From JAHDFB01 sp965658745 (GTDB taxonomy: Bacteria; Bacteroidota; Bacteroidia; Chitinophagales; Saprospiraceae), in NCBI GenBank assembly GCA_965658745.1, contig CBFHTK010000007.1:62001-126000 (forward strand): a stretch of DNA of 64,000 nucleotides, read 5' to 3'. Position 1 is the stretch's first letter, and each line of letters opens with the position of its first letter. Under the pieces are notes generated by a model. The model searched no databases, had not been told where the DNA came from, and was given only the letters and a program-made list of their open reading frames with translations. The translations under genes were made by a program, and so were the position numbers. This document shows, piece by piece, positions 44,972 to 54,491 of the stretch.

Positions 44972-47900
44972 ATGATTAATCGAATTATTAAACATAGAGA
45001 AAGTACGCAATTAGCCTTCGCTTTGAAAAAAGTAGGGACATTTGTTTTGCTTTTGATCTCTTTTCATGTGATGCTTTTGGGACAATGTCCTGATGGTGAA
45101 ACGAATATCACAATCTTGATGGACAATGAAGCTTTTCCGAGTGAGAATAGCTGGGAGCTTTGGGATGCCACCGCTGGCGAGCAGGTTGTCTGCTTTGATA
45201 ATTGGACTAATGGTACCTCAGTGGATGTGTGCATCACCAACGGTAATACCTATGAACTTTATGGGTATGAATCTTTTGGTGATGGATGGAATAGCGGAAC
45301 CTTAGAAGTTATTACTAGTGAAGATGCCTCAAATTACATGGGGTCTTGCTTTGCAAATGAGGGGAATGTTCTGTTCTCAGGCACGTCTTTGGCATCAGGT
45401 AATGGATTTGTAGATTGTCAAACTGAAGGTCCTTCAGGCTTTTTAACAGCAACTTTTTCAACAGCTTGCATTGCATGTGAGATAGTTTGTCCTTCTGATA
45501 TCGTAGTTTCAAGTGAACCAGGTATGTGTGGAGCAAATGTCACAATTCCCCTTCCTATGTCGAATGGCGTTTGTGATCCAGCGGTTAGCGATATGAGTGG
45601 ATTTTATCCAGTAGGAACTACCGAGGTGGTATTTAGTGCTGACGCAAACGGAGCGAGTGGAGGTGTTGGCTGTTCAGTGATGGTTACTGTAACCAATACA
45701 AATGGACCGATTGTCTCGACTCCATCTGACCAAACAATTTCATTAGATGGTGGAGCATGTTCGTCCGTTGTCAATTATACAATCGACGCTGAAGTTTCAT
45801 GTGAAGCTACACCGCTTTCTCTTTCGCAGAATAATGATTCTCTGACTATCAATAATAGTTTTGCATGTCCAGGAGGGTCAAATAGTTATTATCGAGTGTG
45901 GAATTTACAAGATGAGGGAGTATTGACTGATTTTACGCTAGAATCAATAGATATAGGTGTTTTTGAGGCATTTAATTTGCCAGCAGTAACGGTAAGAATT
46001 CATGAATTGAACGGTCCTTTAGCTGTTTCAAATCTTGAGCTTATTTCTGAAAATACGATGAATATTTCAGCTGTATTCAACACTCTAGTGAACTTTCCTA
46101 TTGTTGCTGATCTAGAAGCGGAAAAAACATACGTCGTAGAAGTAGTAACTCCAGGTTCAATTTTTAGCGGCTTTGTTATGGGAATTAATAGCGCAGGTCA
46201 AACTGCTCCATCTTATTTGAGATCGAATTTCTGCAACATATCAACTATTACAGATTTAGCTACCATTGCATCAAGCAACGAAGCGATAGTGATGAATCTC
46301 AACGGAATTCAAGAGTCGTTTTCAATTATGCAGACCTCTGGACTTCCTGCCGGTTCTGAATTCCCTATTGGTAGTACTACAAACACATTTGTTGTTACGG
46401 ATGCTTCCGGGAATACTACAGAGAGTTCGTTCAGTATCACCGTAAATGAGTTTGCCAACCCAATTTCAACTCTTGCCTGCAACAATTTAGTCAATATATC
46501 ACTAGATGTAAATTGCGAGGCCTTGATTACTCCTGATATGGTACTTGAGGGAGGACCTTACGGGTGTTACGATAACTATACAGTAACTATAAAGGATTTA
46601 TTAGATAACGAGTTTGGGAACATGGTTACAGGAGACATGATTGGTCTTGAATTGATTGCAGAAGTTGCAGATCAAGAAGGTAATTACTGTTGGGGTGATA
46701 TTGTAATCGAAGATAAGTTAGCACCAATGCTAGAATGTTCTGAACGCACAACTCAATGTACCGAAGATACCAAGCCAGGGTCACTCTTGTCCGATTTAAT
46801 GCGCTTCAATTTTGAACCCAATGTAGCAATATCTGCAAGCGACGTTTCATCTACAGATATTCCGATTGAGATTTTTGGTCTAGATGGAGCTGAGATTGCA
46901 GACTTGAATATCGAATTAGAGATTTCACACACCTGGGTTTCTGACCTTTCAGTGGTTTTGGTTTCTCCAGCTGGTACTGAAGCTACCTTATTTATTTCGC
47001 CAGGTACATTTTGTCCCGGAGATGATATTGATGTTACAATTGACGATGAAGCAGATCTTACTGCAGATGATTTAGCAACAACTTGTTTGGATCAGACTCC
47101 CGCAATTGAAGGGGCGTTTCAATCTGCATCTCCGTTGTCCATTTTTGACGGTGAAAATCCCAATGGAACATGGATTGTGAGAGTAAATGATTTTGCAGCA
47201 GGCGATGGTGGACAGTTTCAGAATGTAACTTTAGAAATAACACAGACTGGTGGAATTGTAGGTTTACCTATACCAGATGGAGCTACCTTTCAACCATTTG
47301 GAGATCAGTCATTTTTTGTCTTTGGGCTTGACCCATGTGGACCTGCGGTACTTACCTATGAGGATGAATCCGAAGAAATGGATTGTACAAGTCCATATAC
47401 TGAGGTTATATATCGAACTTATACTGCCACGGACGAGTCCGGTAACAACGCTGTTTCGTGTGAAGATACAATCTATGTCTTACGAACAGACCTAGGGACT
47501 TTAGAATTTCCAGAAAATTATGATGACCTTGATTTACCTTCAATTAGTTGTACTGCAGGATATCCCACTCCAAGCATGACAGGGTCACCTACTGGTGATT
47601 TTTGCGAGAATGTTCAGATGGACTATACAGATATCGTAATTGATATTTGTGAAGGCAGCTATAAGATACTAAGATATTGGACGATTTTTGAATGGTGTAG
47701 TAGTGAGGTAGTTGAGCATACTCAGATAATCAAAGTTACCGATCAGGAAGGACCTGTGATCACCTGTCCAACAATAGGAACGATATCTACTGGTCCATAT
47801 GATTGTCAAGCTAGTATATTGTTGCCAAGTCCAACTATTTCTGATAATTGTTCGACGGTTTCAGCTTACACAGTGGAGACTACCGCTGGAACAATTATTG

Positions 47901-50695
47901 AACAAGGAGGAACCTATAATCTTGTTAATCTTGATATAGGATCCGTCACAGTTACATACACTGCAACTGATAATTGCGGAAATAGCTCTTCTTGTTCGAT
48001 TACATTTGAAGTAGTTGATAATGTATCTCCAGTTGCAGTTTGTGAGCAATTCACAACGGTTTCTCTTTCATTTGAAACTATTGTCACAGTTGATGCTGAA
48101 ACTTTTGATGATGGATCTTATGACCAATGCAGTGACGTAACATATTCAGTAAGAAGAATGACAGATGTGTGTGATGTGCCTGGCAATACTGCTTTTGGAT
48201 CGTCTACTACATTCTGTTGTGAAGATGTTGGAAGTCTAGTGATGGTTGAGTTTAGAGTCGAGGATTCAGAAGGAAACGTCAATACTTGCATGGTAGAAGT
48301 TGAGGTTCAAGATAAAATTGCTCCAGCGATCCAAGTCCCACCAAATATTACATTGAATTGTCAAGAGGATTATACAGATCTAAATCTGACTGGAGGACTT
48401 GCGCTTGGTTTTGATAACTGTGAAATAGAAGACATTAGTTTTATTGATATTCCTTCTATTGGTTCTTGTGGATCTGGTCAAGTTTCAAGAGTTTTTACAG
48501 TGACTGATAAAAGCGGTTTGACAGCTACCGGCACACAGATTATCTTTTTGATAGACAATGACCCTTTTGACATAAATGACATAACTTTTCCAAGTAATGT
48601 GACTTTGACTTCTTGTACTGCATCGATAGATCCTTCGTCAACAGGAGAGCCTATTTTGAATGACGATATATGTAGTCAAGTTACTTACAATTTTTGGGAC
48701 GATACATTTGTAATCGTTGAAGATGCCTGCCAAATAATCTATAGAGAGTGGACTGTAATTGATGAATGCCAGTACGGAAATAGTACTAATCCCAACTTGG
48801 GAATTTGGAAGGATATTCAAGTTATAGAAATTGTCAATAATACTGCACCGGTTATCACAACTCCATGTATAGATCAATCTTTCCCTGGGTTCGGGAATTG
48901 TGAAGATGAAGTTACTATAGGAATAGAAGCAACGGATGATTGTACGCCAAGTGATAAACTAGTCTACGAATGGAAGATCGATGCGTTTGATGAACAAGAT
49001 GGTATTTTTGAGTTTCAAAATACAGGTAGTGAGCTTACGGAAATATTCCCATTCGGTACACATAGAATTTATTGGACTGTTGCCGACAAGTGTGGAAACC
49101 TAACTTCGTGTAGTTACTTATTTACGGTTGAAGATGCAAAACCACCTACACCTTATTGTATCGGAGGATTATCTACTGCCGTGATGAGTTTCTCAGGAGA
49201 AGTAACGATTTGGGCAAGCGATTTTGCACTAGCATCGGAAGATAATTGCTCTGAAGATATTCTGGTTTCCTTCTCTGAGGATGTTATTCAAACTTCCAGA
49301 ACGTTTAATTGTGAAGACATACCTAATGGTATTGCACAACTTGTAGAAGGTATTCAAGTTTGGTTCTGGGATGAAGCGGGAAACAAAGACTATTGTACTG
49401 TATCATTACTTCTTGAGGATAATGAAGCGGATTTCTGTGAGGACATGTCGACGGTGACTGCAAGTGGAACTTTGACGACTGAGAATAACCAGTTGATCGA
49501 GAAGGTTGATCTAGAAGCGACAACAATTTTCAGTGGTGATGTCATGTCGACAAGTACGGATGATGGAACCTATGCCTTTGATTTGATTCCAAACATAGAC
49601 TACAGTATTACGGCCGAGAAGAACCTTGATCCGCTAAATGGCGTGACAACTCTAGATATTGTACTGATACAGAAGCATATATTAGCTCTACAGGTTTTTG
49701 ATTCACCATACAAAACGATTGCTGCAGATACTGACAACAATGGTCAGGTGTCAGGTTCAGATATCATTGCGATTCGTAAATTAATTCTTGGATTGTCAGA
49801 TGCGTATCCGAATGATCAGAAATCTTGGAGATTCTTGGATAAGAATCAGTCATTTTCTGATGTATACAATGTGTTTCCTTATGATGAGGTACTTGATGTG
49901 AATTTCTCAGCTGGAAATCCTATTGAACACGATTTCTATGGTGTAAAAATTGGTGATATCAATCAGTCTGCGGATCCAGCAAACTTTACTAGCAATATAG
50001 ATACTAGGAAAGGCTCAGAACTAGACTTATGGGTGAACAATAGGAATGTAGAGAAGGGGGCAACAATTGAAATCCCTGTGTTCGCTGATAATTTTGAAGA
50101 TATGATTGCATATCAGATGACTATAGAATTTGACTACTCCGTTCTTGAGATTGTTGATATGAAAGCAGGAGCATTAGACGTTTCAGAGAATGATATAAAT
50201 GTGGCTTTCGCCCAAAAGGGCATGGTTTCCGCTCTTTGGAGTTCTGTTGAAGCTACTAGCAGTGATGATATCCTTTTTACGTTGATTGTAAAGGTGAAGA
50301 AAGATACAGACTTGAATGACGTCTTCCGTACAAGTAGTCGTTTAACAGAAACTATGGCATACAATGAGCAAGCAGAGGCACTTGATATCAGCTTCTCAAC
50401 ACGTGAAAATGATGTGACAATACCCGCTGATGAAAGACTTTTGTTGTATCCAAATACACCAAATCCATTCAGTAATTCAACCTTAGTCTCATTTGATTTA
50501 CCGAAAGAGGCTACAGTGAATTTATACGTTTATAGTATGGATGGAAAACTTGTTCACACGCTCGAACGAGATTTACGAGCAGGTTATCAGTCAATTGAAG
50601 TACAAGAAAAAGAGTTATTGGGAGCAGGAGTTTATTACTATACAGTAACGACTTCCTCAGCTTCAGTAAGCTCAAAAATGATTTTAATCGATTAA
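44972..50695 (+). CDS. Giant T9SS surface protein with P-domain, dockerin-like and cohesin-like modules
   Basis: 1907 residues, ATG at 44972, signal peptide ending near MLLGQ. Modules in order: a beta-sandwich beginning at about residue 28 (ETNITILMDNEAFPSENSW); HYR-type Ig repeats ('VTNTNGPIVSTPSDQTI', 'FVVTDASGNTTES'); a proprotein-convertase P-domain at about 612-760 (LEISHTWVSDLSVVLVSPAGTEATLF...GTWIVRVNDFAAGDGGQF); further cysteine-rich HYR-like domains to about 1480; a CarboxypepD_reg-like segment; a dockerin-like pair at about 1549-1640 (LDPLNGVTTLDIVLIQKHIL, then TDNNGQVSGSDIIAIRKLILGL, with calcium-loop Asp/Asn); a cohesin-like domain at about 1670-1810; and a type A T9SS sorting domain (LLYPNTPNPFSNSTLVSF to SSKMILID). 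It is probably an adhesin or scaffold on the cell surface. Confidence 0.88.
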   Translation: MINRIIKHRESTQLAFALKKVGTFVLLLISFHVMLLGQCPDGETNITILMDNEAFPSENSWELWDATAGEQVVCFDNWTNGTSVDVCITNGNTYELYGYESFGDGWNSGTLEVITSEDASNYMGSCFANEGNVLFSGTSLASGNGFVDCQTEGPSGFLTATFSTACIACEIVCPSDIVVSSEPGMCGANVTIPLPMSNGVCDPAVSDMSGFYPVGTTEVVFSADANGASGGVGCSVMVTVTNTNGPIVSTPSDQTISLDGGACSSVVNYTIDAEVSCEATPLSLSQNNDSLTINNSFACPGGSNSYYRVWNLQDEGVLTDFTLESIDIGVFEAFNLPAVTVRIHELNGPLAVSNLELISENTMNISAVFNTLVNFPIVADLEAEKTYVVEVVTPGSIFSGFVMGINSAGQTAPSYLRSNFCNISTITDLATIASSNEAIVMNLNGIQESFSIMQTSGLPAGSEFPIGSTTNTFVVTDASGNTTESSFSITVNEFANPISTLACNNLVNISLDVNCEALITPDMVLEGGPYGCYDNYTVTIKDLLDNEFGNMVTGDMIGLELIAEVADQEGNYCWGDIVIEDKLAPMLECSERTTQCTEDTKPGSLLSDLMRFNFEPNVAISASDVSSTDIPIEIFGLDGAEIADLNIELEISHTWVSDLSVVLVSPAGTEATLFISPGTFCPGDDIDVTIDDEADLTADDLATTCLDQTPAIEGAFQSASPLSIFDGENPNGTWIVRVNDFAAGDGGQFQNVTLEITQTGGIVGLPIPDGATFQPFGDQSFFVFGLDPCGPAVLTYEDESEEMDCTSPYTEVIYRTYTATDESGNNAVSCEDTIYVLRTDLGTLEFPENYDDLDLPSISCTAGYPTPSMTGSPTGDFCENVQMDYTDIVIDICEGSYKILRYWTIFEWCSSEVVEHTQIIKVTDQEGPVITCPTIGTISTGPYDCQASILLPSPTISDNCSTVSAYTVETTAGTIIEQGGTYNLVNLDIGSVTVTYTATDNCGNSSSCSITFEVVDNVSPVAVCEQFTTVSLSFETIVTVDAETFDDGSYDQCSDVTYSVRRMTDVCDVPGNTAFGSSTTFCCEDVGSLVMVEFRVEDSEGNVNTCMVEVEVQDKIAPAIQVPPNITLNCQEDYTDLNLTGGLALGFDNCEIEDISFIDIPSIGSCGSGQVSRVFTVTDKSGLTATGTQIIFLIDNDPFDINDITFPSNVTLTSCTASIDPSSTGEPILNDDICSQVTYNFWDDTFVIVEDACQIIYREWTVIDECQYGNSTNPNLGIWKDIQVIEIVNNTAPVITTPCIDQSFPGFGNCEDEVTIGIEATDDCTPSDKLVYEWKIDAFDEQDGIFEFQNTGSELTEIFPFGTHRIYWTVADKCGNLTSCSYLFTVEDAKPPTPYCIGGLSTAVMSFSGEVTIWASDFALASEDNCSEDILVSFSEDVIQTSRTFNCEDIPNGIAQLVEGIQVWFWDEAGNKDYCTVSLLLEDNEADFCEDMSTVTASGTLTTENNQLIEKVDLEATTIFSGDVMSTSTDDGTYAFDLIPNIDYSITAEKNLDPLNGVTTLDIVLIQKHILALQVFDSPYKTIAADTDNNGQVSGSDIIAIRKLILGLSDAYPNDQKSWRFLDKNQSFSDVYNVFPYDEVLDVNFSAGNPIEHDFYGVKIGDINQSADPANFTSNIDTRKGSELDLWVNNRNVEKGATIEIPVFADNFEDMIAYQMTIEFDYSVLEIVDMKAGALDVSENDINVAFAQKGMVSALWSSVEATSSDDILFTLIVKVKKDTDLNDVFRTSSRLTETMAYNEQAEALDISFSTRENDVTIPADERLLLYPNTPNPFSNSTLVSFDLPKEATVNLYVYSMDGKLVHTLERDLRAGYQSIEVQEKELLGAGVYYYTVTTSSASVSSKMILID

Positions 50696-50728
50696 AAAGA
50701 TAAAAGTAGAGTGAATTTTATTTGGACG

Positions 50729-50760
50729 AACCGTCTCTTGGAAACGAGAGACGGTTTTTT
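50729..50760 (+). terminator. Terminator after the giant surface protein gene
   Basis: AACCGTCTCTTG (50729-50740) pairs with CGAGAGACGGTT (50745-50756) around a GAAA loop, followed by T6. Twelve base pairs including one wobble pair. Confidence 0.85.
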
Positions 50761-51133
50761 ATGTCCCGTATCAAAGGCGCTTAGAAGTTGTGGTATATGT
50801 GGTATAAGTAATTGATTATCAATATTTTGAGGCTGTTAAATTTAGCTGTGTACACAGAGTTTCTTTAGAATAATACTCTATGTTTAGCTAATTCAATAAA
50901 GGACTCGTAACTTTTTATAGAAAACTACTGATTGTAATAGACGTTTGGTTATAATTTTAAAATCAAAAGATTGAAAATGTTTAATTATTGAAATAAAGCA
51001 ATCTATGTTGCACTTTCTAGGCTTTTACATTATTACCTTGGAATATTTCTATTGGTTAATCGAGACTGTGTAAATAGTTGTGTATCCTACAAGTGGGAAT
51101 TAACCAGTAAGGGAATGCCATTATATAAAAGTA
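50761..51133. other. Gene-free spacer
   Basis: About 370 nt of AT-rich DNA between convergent genes. I see no open frame, hairpin with T-tract or repeat here. Confidence 0.45.
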
Positions 51134-52321
51134 TTACAACCCTCTACGCTTAATCTCAGCGTCTATAAATCCTAGCTCACGACTCATCTCACCTGTTACG
51201 GAGCTATTTTCTTTAGCTCTTCGTATAAGGTATGGAACTACCTCTTTGACAGGGCCGTAAGGAACATACTTTGCAACATTAAATCCTTCTTCAGCTAAAT
51301 TGAAAGTGAGATTATCACTCATTCCAAACAATTGACAAAAATTGAGATGAGGATGATTCTTAACAATACCTAATTCATGAATTAGATTTGCTTGAAGTCT
51401 ATTACTTTCGGTATTGTGACTTGCATTGCAAGATGCGATAGTTTCATAATTTGTGACACAATATCGCAATCCTTCATTGTACATCTTATCTGTCTCGGCT
51501 TTGGTTTCGTTGATAGGAGAAGGGTAATTATGCTCTTCAGCACGATCGCGCTCTTTATCCATGTAAGCACCTCTAACTAGTTTTGCACCTAGAATGTAGC
51601 CACCTTCTTTAGCCTTTTTATGTGCATCTTTTAAGCACTGTAATTTGTCCTTCCGATAAAGTTGATAAGTATTATAGACAGCGGCTTTTTCATGATTGTA
51701 TAAAGCCATCATTTCATCGACTAGATCGTCTATTGGGTCTTGTATCCAACTTTCTTCGGCATCTACAAACAGTCCAACACCTAACTCAGATGCTCGTGAA
51801 CACATGTTGTCAACGCGCTCGCGTAATTGTTCGTATTGACGCTGTTCACCCTCATTCAATGCCTCTTTTCTCCCTAGTTTCTCTAAAATGCCATTATCTA
51901 CAAGACCAGTTATTTTTGTACTAACCACTGGAACGCTAGTATTAGCTGCTGCAAATTCAATTGCACGAATTGTTTCATTCATCACATGATTCAATTCTTC
52001 TTCTGTGCTTTTTCCTTCTGCACCGTAATCTAATATTGTTAATGCACTATTCCTGAATAAGTGATCAATTGCTCCTTGGCAATCTAGTAGGTTTTCACCG
52101 CCTACAAACTGATCAAATAAAGTCTGTTTGATGAAATACTTGGAAAATGGAAGACGCAGATTGATGGCTAGCAGACCTAGTGCCGAACCAATTTTAACTA
52201 GAGCCGGATTGTTCATAAGACGAAACAATCGAGCCATCTTTTTGAGCTCTTTGTCAGATTTGTGAGAAAACGCGATTTCAGTGTTCTTAAAATCTAATTC
52301 AAGTTTGGGTTCTGGTTCCAT
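51134..52321 (-). CDS. Proline dehydrogenase
   Basis: 395 residues, ATG at 52321. FAD-dependent (beta/alpha)8 barrel: the N-terminal helical part (MEPEPKLELDFKNTEIAFSHKSD), then YGAEGKSTEEELNHVMNE, LFVDAEESWIQDPIDDLV, LGAKLVRGAYMDKERDRAEEHNYPSPINETKAETDKMY (the conserved KLVRGAY..E substrate and FAD region), LATASHNTES-type ASCNASHNTES, CQLFGMSDNLTF and YVPYGPVKEVVPYLIRRAKEN. It oxidises proline to pyrroline-5-carboxylate at the membrane. It is monofunctional; no P5C dehydrogenase domain is present. It lies 15 nt downstream of aroE and is the last gene of a five-gene operon. Confidence 0.93.
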   Translation of the reverse strand: MEPEPKLELDFKNTEIAFSHKSDKELKKMARLFRLMNNPALVKIGSALGLLAINLRLPFSKYFIKQTLFDQFVGGENLLDCQGAIDHLFRNSALTILDYGAEGKSTEEELNHVMNETIRAIEFAAANTSVPVVSTKITGLVDNGILEKLGRKEALNEGEQRQYEQLRERVDNMCSRASELGVGLFVDAEESWIQDPIDDLVDEMMALYNHEKAAVYNTYQLYRKDKLQCLKDAHKKAKEGGYILGAKLVRGAYMDKERDRAEEHNYPSPINETKAETDKMYNEGLRYCVTNYETIASCNASHNTESNRLQANLIHELGIVKNHPHLNFCQLFGMSDNLTFNLAEEGFNVAKYVPYGPVKEVVPYLIRRAKENSSVTGEMSRELGFIDAEIKRRGL

Positions 52322-52336
52322 TCGATTTTTGAAAAA

Positions 52337-53065
52337 TTAATAAGTGTTCCAAATTTTCCATGAAGCTTCAGCTTGTTCTACAAGCATTTCATAGCCGTTC
52401 ATTATGGAAGCACCAACGGACTCACCGTGTGTCAAAAATAATGTTTTTTCTGGATTATAAACTAGATCAAATAGTAAATGTTTCGAGTGAAGATTTCCAT
52501 AAGGAATCGCCGGCGCTTTATTAATGTCAGGGAATGTTCCCACTGGTGTACAGTTGACAATGAGTCGGTGTGATCTTATTGTTTCTGCATCTAGTTCATC
52601 ATAAGTGAAATCTCCATTTGAACGCGATACAACAGAAAAGTTTATTCCTTTTTTCCGCAGATAGTATTGAATTGCTTTTGATGCGCCCCCTGATCCCAAA
52701 ACTAGCGCATCGCGAACTGTTTTTCGCCCTATTAGGCGTTTCAGCGCTTTGCCAAATCCGATTACATCAGTATTATAGCCGGTGAGTTTACCATTCTTAA
52801 AATCAATAGTATTAACTGCACCAATTGATTTTGCAGTTTCATCAACGTCGTCCAAGAATGAAATGATTGATTCTTTATATGGAATTGTCACATTCAGTCC
52901 AGCGAAAACTTTTTCGGAAATTAATTTTCTGAAAGCGCTGATCTCCTCTAATTCATAAAGCGAATACCTAGCCTCTCTTATAACTTCTTTTCCGAATTTT
53001 TCTCCAAAGTACTTTTCCGAAAAGCTGTGTTTAAGCGTCTTGCCGATTAGTCCATACTGCTTCAT
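52337..53065 (-). CDS. aroE: Shikimate dehydrogenase AroE
   Basis: 242 residues, ATG at 53065. Motifs: IGKTLKHSFSEKYF (substrate Ser pair), LNVTIPYKESII with the catalytic Lys, IGAVNTIDFKNGKLTGYNTDVIGF with the catalytic Asp, GSGGASKAIQYYL (NADP Rossmann glycine loop) and NCTPVGTFPD. It reduces 3-dehydroshikimate to shikimate on the aromatic amino acid pathway. It is slightly short at the C-terminus compared with E. coli AroE. It follows the sugar transferase gene by a single base, so the pair is surely co-transcribed. Confidence 0.95.
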   Translation of the reverse strand: MKQYGLIGKTLKHSFSEKYFGEKFGKEVIREARYSLYELEEISAFRKLISEKVFAGLNVTIPYKESIISFLDDVDETAKSIGAVNTIDFKNGKLTGYNTDVIGFGKALKRLIGRKTVRDALVLGSGGASKAIQYYLRKKGINFSVVSRSNGDFTYDELDAETIRSHRLIVNCTPVGTFPDINKAPAIPYGNLHSKHLLFDLVYNPEKTLFLTHGESVGASIMNGYEMLVEQAEASWKIWNTY

Positions 53066-53066
53066 T

Positions 53067-54488
53067 CTACTTACCTTTTCCTTTTAATAGGACTACCAAG
53101 GTATAGAACATAATTTTGATATCAAGGGACAATGACATGTTCTCTATGTACAGGATGTCAAATTTAAGTCTGGCCAACATTTGCTGAAGATTAGAAGCAT
53201 ATCCATATTTTACTTGGCCCCAGGAAGTAATTCCTGGTCTAACCTTAAGTAAGTGTCTATAGTAAGGTGCCTCTTCTAGGATCTTTTCTATGAAGTACTT
53301 CCGCTCTGGACGTGGTCCCACCAAAGACATGTCTCCCTTAAGTACATTGAAAAACTGAGGAGTTTCATCAATCCTCCATTTTCTCATCACTCTACCCCAA
53401 GTCGTAATTCTTGGATCATCCTCATTTGAAAGCTGTGGGCCATCTTTTTCAGCATCCACAAACATCGACCTGAATTTGATGATGTCAAACGGTTTACCAT
53501 TTAAACCAATGCGTTCTTGACGAAAGAAAATAGGACCTTTAGAGGACAGTCTAACTTTGATAGCAGCAAAAATGTAAAGAGGCATTAGAACTAATGTCAT
53601 TATCAATGAAATAGCGACATCCATAGCGCGTTTAATGAACCATTGCCATTGAGGCATTAATTCTTGATCAATTTCGATCAGTACGGCACCGTATACATGA
53701 CTCATTTTAACTGTTCCTAGTAAGATATCATACATGTCAGGGATGATCTTGACAAGTATCTTATCTCTATAATCGTCGAGAACACTTAGTATTTCGCGAA
53801 GTCTATTATGTTCGCTAGTTTCGATAGCAATAATTACTTCTTCAATATGGTCCGATTCTATTATGGATGCTAAATTCTCAATCTTTCCTTTTCGCTCGAG
53901 ATGCACGCTAAGCTCGTTATCAATTTTACCATTAGAGTCAATATATCCGATAAAATTGTGACCTAAACTAAAAGGCCTACTTACTATTTCTTCATATAAT
54001 TCTAAGGCACTATGTTCTCCACCTATAATCAAGGTATTATATAATACTTTACCTGCTTTTAATCTTCGACTTGCTTGTGTCAAAAGCAGCATTCTCATTG
54101 ATGAAGTTAGAAGAAAATGGATGAAGAATAAAGCCAAGAAACTTCGAAAGGCAGAGATGTAATTTAAGACTTGATCGTCCATCAAAATCGCAAAAAAGAT
54201 TGCGATACTACCCAAAAAACTGATTACAAACGTATTGAATAGCGTACTCAGTCTAGAGTAGCGATAGATATCTTTATACTTATCAAAAATCTGATAAATA
54301 ATAATCCAAAAGATAGGAACAAGCACAATGCCCCAATAAAAGTTTTGATCGCTAAAAATATCTGTAAAATCGACTTTCCCAGTTTCTACTGACTTTCGAT
54401 ACCCAAAGTAGATAAACCACGATAGGACCGCAGTAAGGTAGTCTGCGAGACGGTAGATGTATAGTTCCTTCTGACGATTTCCTCGCAT
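53067..54488 (-). CDS. Polyprenyl-phosphate sugar-1-phosphate transferase (WcaJ/PssY-like)
   Basis: 473 residues, ATG at 54488. Five membrane segments: four N-terminal (about 10-130) and one before the catalytic domain (about 285-305). A CoA-binding-like domain (about 145-260) follows the fourth segment. The bacterial sugar transferase domain has KRAMDVAISLIMTLVLMPL, GPIFFRQERIGLNGKPFDIIKFRSM, WRIDETPQFFNVLKGDMSLVGPRPE and KVRPGITSWGQVKYGY. These enzymes load the first sugar on undecaprenyl phosphate to begin exopolysaccharide or O-antigen synthesis in the inner membrane. It sits between a lipoprotein gene (3-nt gap) and aroE (1-nt gap). Confidence 0.92.
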   Translation of the reverse strand: MRGNRQKELYIYRLADYLTAVLSWFIYFGYRKSVETGKVDFTDIFSDQNFYWGIVLVPIFWIIIYQIFDKYKDIYRYSRLSTLFNTFVISFLGSIAIFFAILMDDQVLNYISAFRSFLALFFIHFLLTSSMRMLLLTQASRRLKAGKVLYNTLIIGGEHSALELYEEIVSRPFSLGHNFIGYIDSNGKIDNELSVHLERKGKIENLASIIESDHIEEVIIAIETSEHNRLREILSVLDDYRDKILVKIIPDMYDILLGTVKMSHVYGAVLIEIDQELMPQWQWFIKRAMDVAISLIMTLVLMPLYIFAAIKVRLSSKGPIFFRQERIGLNGKPFDIIKFRSMFVDAEKDGPQLSNEDDPRITTWGRVMRKWRIDETPQFFNVLKGDMSLVGPRPERKYFIEKILEEAPYYRHLLKVRPGITSWGQVKYGYASNLQQMLARLKFDILYIENMSLSLDIKIMFYTLVVLLKGKGK

Positions 54489-54491
54489 ATT

